Shown one piece after another: positions 15,188 to 23,858 of a stretch of DNA of 31,725 nucleotides (the first letter of the stretch is position 1; every line of letters starts with the position of its first letter). A program made the translations under genes and the position numbers. This DNA is from Burkholderiaceae bacterium (GTDB lineage: Bacteria > Pseudomonadota > Gammaproteobacteria > Burkholderiales > Burkholderiaceae): contig CANISN010000001.1 in assembly GCA_947470165.1 (NCBI GenBank), positions 1 through 31,725 on the forward strand, read 5' to 3'. The notes under the pieces are model-generated. The model made no database searches. It was not told where the DNA came from and saw only the letters and a list, made by a program, of their open reading frames with translations.

Positions 15188-18082
15188 ATGAATGCACCAG
15201 TAAATCCTAAAGAACTTGAGCTACAAACAGTTGAGTTCAAGTTAGACGGTCAAACTATCGTTTCCTACGAAGGTGAAACTATTCTTAAGGCTGCCAAGCG
15301 GCACGGTATTGATATTCCGCATCTATGTTTTAAAGATGGCTATCGCCCAGATGGTAATTGTCGGGCTTGCGTTGTAGAAATCAATGGCGAACGTACTCTA
15401 GCTCCGAGCTGCTGCCGAAGTGCTACTCCTGGTATGGAGGTTAAGGCTAACAGCGAACGTGCATTGAAGAGTCAGAAGTTGATTCTGGAAATGTTGCTAT
15501 CTGATATGCCTGATGAAGGCTTCAAGTGGGTGGGTGATAGTAAAGAAGAAGAGCAAAAAAACCAACATGGTGAACTGAGCACCTGGGCGGCGCGCTTAGA
15601 TGTCACAGTACGACCTGAGCTAAAAGCCTTACGCCGAGATAAAGTTACCAATGATGTGTCACATCCAGCGATGGCAGTAAATCTCGATGCGTGCATTCAA
15701 TGTAATCGTTGTGTACGCGCTTGTCGTGAAGAACAAGTGAATGATGTGATTGGCTACGCAATGCGTGGTGGTTATAGTGAGATCGTATTTGACTTGAATG
15801 ACCCAATGGGTGATAGTACTTGCGTGGCTTGTGGCGAGTGTGTTCAGGCTTGCCCAACAGGTGCTTTGATGCCTAAGGGTTTGATCGGCTCACAAATAGT
15901 TGATCGCAAGGTTGACTCCGTTTGCCCGTTCTGCGGCGTGGGTTGTCAGATTACCTATAACGTTAAAGATGAAAAGATTGTCAGCGTTGAAGGTCGTGAT
16001 GGACCTGCTAACCATAATCGCCTTTGTGTCAAGGGTCGCTTTGGTATGGACTACATCCATAATCCACAGCGCCTCACTAAGCCCCTCATTCGTAAAACAG
16101 GTGTTGCTAAGGATGAGACCTTGCTAGAGGGTAAGCAAGACTGGTCTGATATTTTCCGTGAAGCGAGCTGGGAAGAGGCTTTAGAAGTTGCCGGCGGTGG
16201 CCTAAAGAAGCTCAAAGATCAATACGGTAATAAAGTCCTAGCTGGCTTTGGCTCTGCAAAAGGCAGCAATGAAGAGGCTTACTTATTCCAAAAATTAGTG
16301 CGCACTGGTTTTGGTAGCAATAACGTCGACCATTGCACACGTCTTTGTCATGCATCTTCTGTTGCCGCTCTATTAGAGGGCGTAGGATCTGGTGCTGTCA
16401 GTAATCAGGTAAATGATGTTGAGCACTCGAGCATGATTTTCTTGATTGGATCCAATCCGACTGCCAACCATCCTGTAGCAGCAACGTGGTTTAAGAATGC
16501 CGCTAAACGGGGTGCGAAGATTGTTTTATGTGACCCGCGCATGACAGATATTGCCAAGTACGCTTGGCGAACGATGCAGTTCAAGCCTGATACCGATGTG
16601 GCTATGCTCAATGCCATGATCTACACCGTCATTGAAGAAGGTTTGGCCGATCAAGACTTCATTAAAAATCGTGCTAACAACTTTGAGGCACTTAAAGAAA
16701 ATATTAAGGGCTACAGTCCAGAAGCCATGGCGCCACTCTGCGGCATTCCTGCAGAAACTTTACGTGAGGTCGCTAGAGAATTTGCGACCACCAAGTCGGC
16801 AATGATTTTGTGGGGTATGGGTATAAGCCAGCACGTTCATGGTACCGATAATGCGCGCTGCTTAATTGCCTTAGTAAGCATCACTGGTCAAATTGGTAAG
16901 CCTGGTTCCGGCTTGCATCCATTGCGTGGACAGAACAACGTGCAAGGTGCTAGTGATGCAGGTTTGATCCCCATGATGTTCCCAAACTACCAGCGTGTTG
17001 ATAATCCAGAAGCGCATGCGTGGTTTGAGAAATTTTGGGATACCCCATTAGATAAAAAACCAGGCTATACCGTGGTAGAGATCATGCACAAGATCACTGC
17101 GCCGGATAGTGATCCAGACAAGATTCGTGGCATGTATGTCGAAGGTGAAAACCCAGCCATGAGTGACCCTGATTTGAATCATGCGCGTCATGCTTTAGCT
17201 TCATTGGATCTACTCGTAGTTCAGGATATCTTTATGACTGAGACTGCACTCTTAGCAGATGTAGTATTACCAGCTAGCGCATGGCCTGAGAAGGTTGGTA
17301 CGGCAAGTAATACTGACCGGATGGTGCAGATGGGCAAGAAGGCAATTAATCCACCTGGAGATGCTAAGCCTGATTTGTGGATTATTCAGCAGATCGCTAA
17401 GCGTATGGGCCTTAATTGGAACTACCAAGGTATTGATGATGGCGTTGCGGCGGTATACGAAGAGATGCGTCAAGCAATGCATGCAGCTATTAACGGCATT
17501 ACTTGGGAGCGCCTCGAAAAAGAATCTAGTGTGACTTATCCATGTCTTTCCGCTGAAGACCCAGGTAGACCAATTGTGTTTAATGATAAGTTTGACACCA
17601 AAGATGGACGTGTAAAGCTCGTGCCAGCAGACATCATTCCTGCGAATGAGCGGCCTGATGCTGAATATCCCTTTGTATTGATTACGGGTCGCCAGTTAGA
17701 GCACTGGCATACCGGCAGTATGACCCGTCGTGCAACTGTACTGGACGCTATCGAACCAATGGCTACTGTATCGATGCATGGTGAAGATATGACCCAGCTA
17801 GGTGTTTCTGCTGGTGATGTGATCACCGTCCAATCTCGTCGAGGTGAGGTCGGTATCCATGTGCGCAGAGATGATGGCACACCCCGTGGAGTGATCTTTA
17901 TTCCGTTTGCCTATTATGAGGCGGCAGCCAACTTAATCACCAATTCTGCCCTAGATCCATTTGGCAAGATTCCGGAATTTAAATACTGTGCAGTCAAACT
18001 CGCTAAGGGTGGTCAGGTTGCCACAGTGATGGGTTACGGTACTAATGACACTAGCAGTCAGAAGACTGAATCACTCGGTTAA
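15188..18082 (+). CDS. fdsA: NAD-dependent formate dehydrogenase, molybdenum subunit
   Basis: The 964-residue subunit oxidises formate to CO2 at a bis-molybdopterin guanine dinucleotide site. In order it shows an N-terminal [2Fe-2S] domain (C47, C58, C61, C75), two ferredoxin [4Fe-4S] clusters (CIQCNRCVRAC at 169-179; CVACGECVQAC at 212-222) and a NuoG-like linker. The [4Fe-4S] next to the active site uses C246, C249, C253 and C280 (CPFCGVGC...LCVKG). The catalytic pair is C387-H388 in VDHCTRLCHASSVAALLEGV, C387 being the molybdenum ligand. The C-terminal domain has ITGRQLEHWHTGSMTRR. I chose the ATG at 15188; a TTG at 15152 is in frame but sits too close to its AAGGA. Soluble, no signal peptide. 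A terminator follows at once; fdsC and fdsD are not here. Confidence 0.96.
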   Translation: MNAPVNPKELELQTVEFKLDGQTIVSYEGETILKAAKRHGIDIPHLCFKDGYRPDGNCRACVVEINGERTLAPSCCRSATPGMEVKANSERALKSQKLILEMLLSDMPDEGFKWVGDSKEEEQKNQHGELSTWAARLDVTVRPELKALRRDKVTNDVSHPAMAVNLDACIQCNRCVRACREEQVNDVIGYAMRGGYSEIVFDLNDPMGDSTCVACGECVQACPTGALMPKGLIGSQIVDRKVDSVCPFCGVGCQITYNVKDEKIVSVEGRDGPANHNRLCVKGRFGMDYIHNPQRLTKPLIRKTGVAKDETLLEGKQDWSDIFREASWEEALEVAGGGLKKLKDQYGNKVLAGFGSAKGSNEEAYLFQKLVRTGFGSNNVDHCTRLCHASSVAALLEGVGSGAVSNQVNDVEHSSMIFLIGSNPTANHPVAATWFKNAAKRGAKIVLCDPRMTDIAKYAWRTMQFKPDTDVAMLNAMIYTVIEEGLADQDFIKNRANNFEALKENIKGYSPEAMAPLCGIPAETLREVAREFATTKSAMILWGMGISQHVHGTDNARCLIALVSITGQIGKPGSGLHPLRGQNNVQGASDAGLIPMMFPNYQRVDNPEAHAWFEKFWDTPLDKKPGYTVVEIMHKITAPDSDPDKIRGMYVEGENPAMSDPDLNHARHALASLDLLVVQDIFMTETALLADVVLPASAWPEKVGTASNTDRMVQMGKKAINPPGDAKPDLWIIQQIAKRMGLNWNYQGIDDGVAAVYEEMRQAMHAAINGITWERLEKESSVTYPCLSAEDPGRPIVFNDKFDTKDGRVKLVPADIIPANERPDAEYPFVLITGRQLEHWHTGSMTRRATVLDAIEPMATVSMHGEDMTQLGVSAGDVITVQSRRGEVGIHVRRDDGTPRGVIFIPFAYYEAAANLITNSALDPFGKIPEFKYCAVKLAKGGQVATVMGYGTNDTSSQKTESLG

Positions 18083-18102
18083 TTATTAGATAAATTGGGA
18101 AG

Positions 18103-18125
18103 AGGTCGCCTTGGGGCGACCTTTT
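18103..18125 (+). terminator. Intrinsic terminator of the fds operon
   Basis: AGGTCGCC (18103-18110) and GGCGACCT (18115-18122) form an 8-bp stem on a TTGG loop, followed by TTTTCTTT. It starts 20 nt after the fdsA stop, so the operon ends with fdsA. Confidence 0.9.
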
Positions 18126-18138
18126 TCTTTAAAAGACC

Positions 18139-18166
18139 TTGTTTTCAACACTACTCCTTTTATAGT
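18139..18166 (+). promoter_or_regulatory. Promoter of the ParD-like pseudogene
   Basis: TTGTTT (18139-18144) and TATAGT (18161-18166) are 16 nt apart. A strong ribosome site (GGGGGAG, 18178-18184) precedes the ATG at 18192. The expression signals look intact although the coding sequence is broken. Confidence 0.5.
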
Positions 18167-18191
18167 AAAACATCCAAGGGGGAGAAATTTA

Positions 18192-18484
18192 ATGGGCATG
18201 TCAGTCAAAATTAATAATGAGTTATATGAGTTAGCCAAGGAAGAGGCTCGCAAGGAATGCCGCACAATTACTGGGCAAAAGTAGGGCGAGTAGCAATTTA
18301 CAGTCCAGATTTACTGCCATCTTTTATTGCTGACTCATTAACTTCTCCATTAGAGCCGAGGCCGGTAAAGTTACCAAAATATAAGCTAGAAGAATTACTG
18401 GCTAACTGGAATCCAGAGATGAAACGCTCAAAAGAGGATGAGGAATGGCTTGAGATGAGACCCGCTGGCAAGGAGATTTGGTAA
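18192..18484 (+). pseudogene. ParD-like antitoxin gene disrupted by a short deletion
   Basis: The first frame gives MGMSVKINNELYELAKEEAR, then KECRTITGQK and a TAG at 18282-18284. This is the ribbon-helix-helix start of the ParD-like family (DUF3423/PF11903). The frame one base back continues YWAKVGRVAIYSPDLLPSFI, then ADSLTS, and ends at a TAA at 18482-18484. In intact relatives GQ is followed by I-x-YWA(K/R)(V/I)G. Here the same nine bases, TACTGGGCA (18269-18277), encode both the TGQ and the YWA, so 16 nt were probably lost between two copies of that short repeat. The downstream half (LEELLANWNPEMKRSKEDEEW) is still open for about 75 codons, implying a recent event. No toxin gene lies beside it. 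Confidence 0.75.
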
Positions 18485-18599
18485 CGTCTTGCATTGATAT
18501 TTATCTAGTTTTCTTAAGATCTTTGCAGGTTGTTTGATTACTTTAGGCTGAATTAAAGTCACTGGAGAACAAGATCTCTATTGCCCTTTAGAATGCAGT

Positions 18600-20261
18600 A
18601 TGGCCAGCTCAAAACCCCAAACCCCGCAATTCGATACCAAACCTGAATTACCTGTCCTCATTATTGGAGCAGGCTTGGCGGGATTAACTGTTGCCCTGCA
18701 TATGGCTAAGACTCAGCCAGTGATTGTGATGGCTAAGCGTGGTCTTGGTGAGGCTGCGACCGCATGGGCTCAAGGCGGCATTGTTGGGGTTGTGGATAAA
18801 GAGCATGACAGTATTGATTCGCACGTGGCTGACACTTTGGACGCTGGTGCTGGTCTCGTGGTGGAATCAACTGCACGTTATATTGCCGAAGAAAGCGCTG
18901 AAGCTATTCGTTGGTTAGTTGAGCAGGGCGTACCGTTTACTGCTGATGAAACCGGACCTATGGGTTTGCATCTGACTCGTGAAGGAGGTCACAGCCAACG
19001 CCGCATTGCACATGTGGCTGATGCTACGGGCAAAGCTATCCATGAAGTGCTTTTGGATAAAGCCCGCGCCCATAAAAATATTCAGTTACTAGAACATTGG
19101 ATTGCTTTAGACCTCATTACTAATCGACACTTAGATGCGAAGACTCAACGTACTAAACCGAATCGTTGCTACGGTGTCTATGCACTTGATATTAAAAATA
19201 ACCATGTAGAAACCATTGAGGCTAAATCAGTAGTTTTAGCTACCGGTGGTGTAGGTAAAGTCTACCGATATACCAGTAACCCCGATACCGCAACGGGCGA
19301 TGGCATTGCGATGGCATGGCGGGCTGGTTGCCGTGTGGGCAATATGGAATTTATTCAGTTTCATCCGACGTGCTTGTATCACCCCAGCGATAGAACTTTC
19401 TTGATTACTGAAGCCATACGCGGTGAGGGTGGTTTACTTAAATTGCCCAATGGCACCCGCTTTATGTCTGAACATGATGAGCGTCATGAGTTAGCTCCGC
19501 GCGATATCGTTGCCAGAGCCATCGACTTTGAGATGAAGAAGCATGGCCTTGATTATGTCCATCTGGATGCAACCCATTTAGGCGAGGCCTTTATTAAAGA
19601 GCATTTCCCGATGATCTATGCGCGTTGCATGAGTCTTGGCTTAGATATTACTAAAGAGTCGATTCCGGTGGTGCCCGCAGCGCACTATACCTGCGGGGGC
19701 GTAGTTACTGATATCAAAGGAAAAACAGATTTACCGGGACTCTATGCTGTAGGGGAGGCTACCTATACCGGCTTGCATGGAGCTAATCGCTTAGCTAGTA
19801 ATTCATTATTAGAGTGTGTAGTCATTGGTAAATCTGCCGCTGAAGATATCTCAGCATTGAAAACACCAGCAATGCCAAAACTCCCGCTCTGGGATGAGAG
19901 TCAGGTAGAAGACGCAGATGAGCAGGTGGTGATTGCGCATAATTGGGATGAGCTACGTTCTTTAATGTGGAACTACGTTGGGATCGTCAGAACTAATCGA
20001 CGCTTAGAGCGAGCATTACATCGCATTAAGCTATTGCGCTATGAAGTTCAAGAGTATTACGCTAACTTTAAAGTAACGCGCGACTTGATTGAGTTGCGTA
20101 ACCTGCTGGAATGCGCAGAACTCATTGTGAGATCTGCCTTAATGCGCAGAGAGAGTAGGGGCCTGCATTACAGCCGTGATTATCCAGGCACTTGGGCTGT
20201 TTCATATCCGACTATCCTGACACCTCAAGCAGAGGGCAGCTCTGAAAGCTCTGAAACCTAG
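18600..20261 (+). CDS. nadB: L-aspartate oxidase
   Basis: The 553-residue flavoenzyme oxidises L-aspartate to iminoaspartate, the first step of de novo NAD synthesis. The FAD Rossmann motif is LIIGAGLAGLTVAL (20-33), followed by EAATAWAQGGI (51-61), the HLTREGGHSQRRIAH active-site block (124-138), FHPTCLY, the APRDIVARAID block and GLYAVGEATYTGLHGANRLASNSLLE near the C-terminal FAD site. The C-terminal helical domain has the LRSLMWNYVGIVRTNRRLERAL signature. Length matches the family. The ATG at 18600 has only a weak ribosome site. The gene is convergent with nadC (11 nt between stops), so the pathway is split into two facing transcripts. Confidence 0.96.
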   Translation: MASSKPQTPQFDTKPELPVLIIGAGLAGLTVALHMAKTQPVIVMAKRGLGEAATAWAQGGIVGVVDKEHDSIDSHVADTLDAGAGLVVESTARYIAEESAEAIRWLVEQGVPFTADETGPMGLHLTREGGHSQRRIAHVADATGKAIHEVLLDKARAHKNIQLLEHWIALDLITNRHLDAKTQRTKPNRCYGVYALDIKNNHVETIEAKSVVLATGGVGKVYRYTSNPDTATGDGIAMAWRAGCRVGNMEFIQFHPTCLYHPSDRTFLITEAIRGEGGLLKLPNGTRFMSEHDERHELAPRDIVARAIDFEMKKHGLDYVHLDATHLGEAFIKEHFPMIYARCMSLGLDITKESIPVVPAAHYTCGGVVTDIKGKTDLPGLYAVGEATYTGLHGANRLASNSLLECVVIGKSAAEDISALKTPAMPKLPLWDESQVEDADEQVVIAHNWDELRSLMWNYVGIVRTNRRLERALHRIKLLRYEVQEYYANFKVTRDLIELRNLLECAELIVRSALMRRESRGLHYSRDYPGTWAVSYPTILTPQAEGSSESSET

Positions 20262-20272
20262 AGATTATTTTT

Positions 20273-21130
20273 TTATACGGATATTCTCATTGAGAAATCT
20301 ACCGCCTTAATATCTTTAGTAAGTTTTCCGAGAGAAATACGGTCTACGCCAGTAGCTGCAATGGCACGCATTTGATCTAGATCGATGCCACCAGAAGCTT
20401 CTAATAAAGCGCGACCATTTGTAAAAGAAACAGCCTCTTTCATTTGCTCGGTAGTGAAGTTATCAATCAGAATATTTTTTGCGCCAGCATCCAAAGCCTC
20501 TTTCAATTCAGTAAGGCTCTCCACTTCGATTTGAATATCCACCCCAGAATTTAATGCCTGCGCAGCCTTAACTGCCGCAGCAACACCACCTGCAGCAGCA
20601 ATATGATTCTCTTTAATGAGGATTCCATGCCATAGTGCAAGACGTTGATTCTGGCCACCACCGACACGGACTGCGTACTTCTGCGCTTGACGAAGACCTG
20701 GAATCGTTTTGCGTGTATCTAAGACTAGGCAACCTTTAGGATTTGGGCTCACGCCGGCAACAGCATTAACGTGTTCCCGGGCAATACTCGCAGTCCAAGA
20801 CAATGTTTGTAAGAAGTTAATGCAGGGGCGTTCGGCAGAGAGTAGGGCGCGAGAATTTGCTTCAATATCGCAGACCTTAGTATCGGGCTTCATTAAGGCA
20901 CCCTCTAAGTAATGCCAAGTGACTTTAGCTGTAGGATCTAATTTCTTTAGAGTGCCCTCAAACCAATCTACTCCACATAAAACCGCCTCTTGTCGAACAA
21001 GTAGTTGAGCATGAACTAATTTACTAGGAATGAGTTGAGCAGTCCAATCACACATGCCAATATCTTCCATGAGTGCATCAGCAATATTACGTTGCCGTGC
21101 TTGATCTAAGGTTTCGTTGTAGTCAAACAT
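20273..21130 (-). CDS. nadC: Nicotinate-nucleotide pyrophosphorylase (quinolinate phosphoribosyltransferase)
   Basis: The 285-residue enzyme converts quinolinate and PRPP to nicotinate mononucleotide, CO2 and pyrophosphate. The N-terminal domain carries LCGVDWFEGTLKKLD and the ERPCINFLQTLSWTAS block (100-115). The barrel has LDTRKTIPGLRQAQKYAVRVGGG (137-159), LIKENHIAAAGG, the acidic pair in IEVESLTEL (E202, E204), AKNILIDNFT and EASGGIDLDQMRAIAATGVDRISLG. After GGG it reads QNQR where enterobacterial enzymes have xNHR. It lies 54 nt downstream of nadA on the same strand and is very probably cotranscribed with it. It faces nadB. Confidence 0.96.
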   Translation of the reverse strand: MFDYNETLDQARQRNIADALMEDIGMCDWTAQLIPSKLVHAQLLVRQEAVLCGVDWFEGTLKKLDPTAKVTWHYLEGALMKPDTKVCDIEANSRALLSAERPCINFLQTLSWTASIAREHVNAVAGVSPNPKGCLVLDTRKTIPGLRQAQKYAVRVGGGQNQRLALWHGILIKENHIAAAGGVAAAVKAAQALNSGVDIQIEVESLTELKEALDAGAKNILIDNFTTEQMKEAVSFTNGRALLEASGGIDLDQMRAIAATGVDRISLGKLTKDIKAVDFSMRISV

Positions 21131-21184
21131 GGCATGAATCAGTCAAATAGAAAATAAATCAAGACATTAAAAAATAAATGAAAC

Positions 21185-22303
21185 TTAAGCGGCGCCAATA
21201 TTCTTCACAAAGCCATGTTGGGCTTTTGCCAGAAGGTCGGGATGGTTCTTTGTGAAATCCAGCATGCGTTCAATGCAACCCAGAGCTTCAATGCGAATAG
21301 ACTCGTCTACTAAGATTTCACCAGAAGCATTTTCAAGGCAATTCAGGATACCTTGCAAGCCGTTCATAGCCATCCAAGGGCAGTGGGCACAGCTTTTGCA
21401 GGTCGCACTATTGCCAGCAGTAGGAGCCTCAATTAATACTTTATTAGGCGCTAGTTGGCGCATACGATGCAAGATGCCATTGTCAGTAGCAACAATGTAT
21501 TCAGTTGCAGCGCCCTCTACTACAGCCTTGATCATCGCTGAGGTAGAGCCAACGACATCAGCTAAATCTACAACAGCTTGTGGAGACTCTGGATGTACCA
21601 AAATGAGGGCGTTGGGATGGGCAGATTTTAGTATTTCCAATTCAACTGCTTTGAATTCGTCATGAACAATACAGGCACCATTCCAAAGTAGCATGTCTGC
21701 TCCAGTCTGCTCCTGTATGTAACGACCTAAGTGACGATCAGGAGCCCAGAGAATTTTTTTACCCTCAACCTTGAGTTTATGAACTATAGCTAGAGCACAA
21801 GAACTCGTCACCATCCAATCAGCTTGCGCTTTAACGGCAGCACTAGTGTTGGCGTAAACAACAACAGTGCGATCAGGATGTAAAGCTCTAAAAGCTGCAA
21901 AGTCCGAAGCATCACACCCTAAATCTAATGAGCAGGTCGCATCAAGATCTGGCATGTAGACCCGTTTTTCTGGACTGAGAATCTTTGCTGATTCACCCAT
22001 AAAACGCACGCCAGCAACAATCAGATTTTTAGCGGAATGGTTTTTCCCAAAGCGAGCCATCTCTAATGAGTCAGCAACAAAACCACCGGTCTCCATTGCA
22101 AGATCTTGAATATCCCCATCTACATAGTAGTGAGCCACCAAAGCGGTATTTTTTTCGATCAGCAATTGCTTGATACGAGCAATAACATTTGCCTTTTTTG
22201 CTCCGTGAAGCTGAGGAGGCGTCTTAGCCCAAGCCTGAGCGGTACAGGTTGCTCCAGTAGCATTTTGCCGGGGGTAATCAAAGGCGATAGATGTTGAGGT
22301 CAT
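21185..22303 (-). CDS. nadA: Quinolinate synthase
   Basis: The 372-residue [4Fe-4S] enzyme condenses iminoaspartate with dihydroxyacetone phosphate to quinolinate. Landmarks are [16 protein letters not shown] (54-69), [29 protein letters not shown] with cluster ligand C124, [30 protein letters not shown] with C211, [21 protein letters not shown], and [15 protein letters not shown] (302-316), whose C308 should be the third cluster ligand. These correspond to the C113/C200/C297 set of E. coli. The ATG at 22303 has AGGA immediately in front, an unusually tight spacing. nadC follows after 54 nt. The product is handed to nadC, and its substrate comes from nadB. Confidence 0.97.
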   Translation of the reverse strand: MTSTSIAFDYPRQNATGATCTAQAWAKTPPQLHGAKKANVIARIKQLLIEKNTALVAHYYVDGDIQDLAMETGGFVADSLEMARFGKNHSAKNLIVAGVRFMGESAKILSPEKRVYMPDLDATCSLDLGCDASDFAAFRALHPDRTVVVYANTSAAVKAQADWMVTSSCALAIVHKLKVEGKKILWAPDRHLGRYIQEQTGADMLLWNGACIVHDEFKAVELEILKSAHPNALILVHPESPQAVVDLADVVGSTSAMIKAVVEGAATEYIVATDNGILHRMRQLAPNKVLIEAPTAGNSATCKSCAHCPWMAMNGLQGILNCLENASGEILVDESIRIEALGCIERMLDFTKNHPDLLAKAQHGFVKNIGAA

Positions 22304-22429
22304 TCCTGATTTTAGCGTAGCAGTGCTGGTTTTGTGGGGTGATTCAGCTTCTTGCTCTGTGATTAGCTTATTCCTCGATTGTCACATTGACCTACATTTA
22401 GATGTTTATCCATATTGCTACTGCTATTT

Positions 22430-23815
22430 TTAAAATGGCAATTTCGCTCCGGGCTTGGCGGCTAACAGTACAGCCTTAAACTCTGCCTGAATGCGGGCAA
22501 TGGCTTCATCGCTATCCGCCTCAAAACGCATCACTACCACTGGGGTTGTGTTTGATGGTCTAGCCAAGCCAAAACCATCGGCATATTCTACGCGGACGCC
22601 ATCAATTGTATTGATCGACTCTGAAGTAGGAAACTTGGCATTGGCTTTAATGGTCTCTAGTAAGGCGAATGGTTCGCCTTCAGCGCATGCGAGTTGCAAC
22701 TCTGGGGTGCAGATGGCATTGGGCAAGTTATTGAGAGTGTCGCTGGGATTATTCTCCTTGCTGAGAATCTCCAGTAGGCGTGCTCCCGTATAGAGACCAT
22801 CATCAAAACCAAACCAGCGGTCCTTGAAGAAAATATGGCCGCTCATCTCGCCGGCTAGTGGGGCACCTGTTTCTTTAAGCTTGGCCTTGACGAGGGAGTG
22901 ACCTGTTTTCCACATGAGAGGTTTGCCACCATGTTCTTTTACATAGGTCGCTAGCTTACGAGTGCACTTCACATCATAAATAATTTGACTGCCAGGATTT
23001 CTACTGAGAACATCTTTGGCAAAGAGCATCATTTGCCGATCAGGGAAAATGACCTGACCATCTTTAGTAACTACGCCTAAACGATCGGCATCACCATCAA
23101 AAGCAAGGCCTAATTCATTATCGGTAGTTTGAAGATTCTGGATCAGATCTTGCAAGTTCTCAATATGCGCTGGATCCGGATGGTGGTTAGGAAAATGACC
23201 ATCCACTTCACAGAATAGTTCTTGCACTTCACAACCCAGGGCTCTAAAGAGCTTGCCAGCAAACGCACCACCAACACCGTTACCACAATCCACTGCAATC
23301 TTCATGGGGCGAGTAATCTTGATATCACCCACAATATAGTTGAGGTACATCGGGAAAATATCAAACGTACTTCTAGCTCCTCGGCCAGTAGCAAATTTCT
23401 TGGTTTCAATGCGTTTATGCAAATCCTGAATCTGCTCACCATAAATGGCCGCTGTACCCAAGACCATTTTGAAACCGTTGTAATTTGGAGGATTGTGGCT
23501 TCCAGTAATCATGATGCCCGATTTTGGAGTCTTACCATTGATGGTGTGGTTGGCGGCAAAGTAGACCATGGGTGTTGCCACCATTCCCAGATCAATCACG
23601 TTAATACCGGTAGAGAGTAGACCCTCAGTTAATGCCTCAATCAAGTTGGGGCCAGATAGACGTCCATCACGACCAATCACAACATCGGTTTCACTAAGCT
23701 CACGCATTTCTGTGCCAAATGCTTGACCTATCAATTTGGCGATAGAGGGATCTAAAGTCTCATCAATAATGCCGCGGATGTCATAAGCTTTAAAGATTGA
23801 TGGAGACAATTGCAT
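22430..23815 (-). CDS. Phosphomannomutase/phosphoglucomutase
   Basis: The 461-residue alpha-D-phosphohexomutase interconverts 6-phospho and 1-phospho forms of mannose or glucose, for surface polysaccharides and glycogen. The four domain signatures are FKAYDIRGIID (8-18) with GRDGRLSG, the phosphoserine loop ITGSHNPPNYNGFK (S106), the metal loop FDGDADRLG (D240, D242, D244), and the sugar-ring loop AGEMSGHIFF (321-330) with the C-terminal phosphate loop RPSNTTPVVVMRFEA. This arrangement matches AlgC/PMM-PGM (about 463 residues) rather than GlmM. The GEMSGH loop is the dual-specificity form. The start has AAGGA 6 nt upstream. It lies 43 nt behind pgi on the same strand, consistent with one hexose-phosphate operon. 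Confidence 0.94.
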   Translation of the reverse strand: MQLSPSIFKAYDIRGIIDETLDPSIAKLIGQAFGTEMRELSETDVVIGRDGRLSGPNLIEALTEGLLSTGINVIDLGMVATPMVYFAANHTINGKTPKSGIMITGSHNPPNYNGFKMVLGTAAIYGEQIQDLHKRIETKKFATGRGARSTFDIFPMYLNYIVGDIKITRPMKIAVDCGNGVGGAFAGKLFRALGCEVQELFCEVDGHFPNHHPDPAHIENLQDLIQNLQTTDNELGLAFDGDADRLGVVTKDGQVIFPDRQMMLFAKDVLSRNPGSQIIYDVKCTRKLATYVKEHGGKPLMWKTGHSLVKAKLKETGAPLAGEMSGHIFFKDRWFGFDDGLYTGARLLEILSKENNPSDTLNNLPNAICTPELQLACAEGEPFALLETIKANAKFPTSESINTIDGVRVEYADGFGLARPSNTTPVVVMRFEADSDEAIARIQAEFKAVLLAAKPGAKLPF

Positions 23816-23858
23816 TGCAGATCCTTCAGGAAAAAATGACCAATATTTTTGGGGATAA

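Noticed and set aside
18257..18484. Stand-alone 75-codon gene starting at an internal ATG
   Set aside because: Its sequence is the downstream half of the ParD-like family in a shifted frame; the ATG arises from the frameshift, with no ribosome site.
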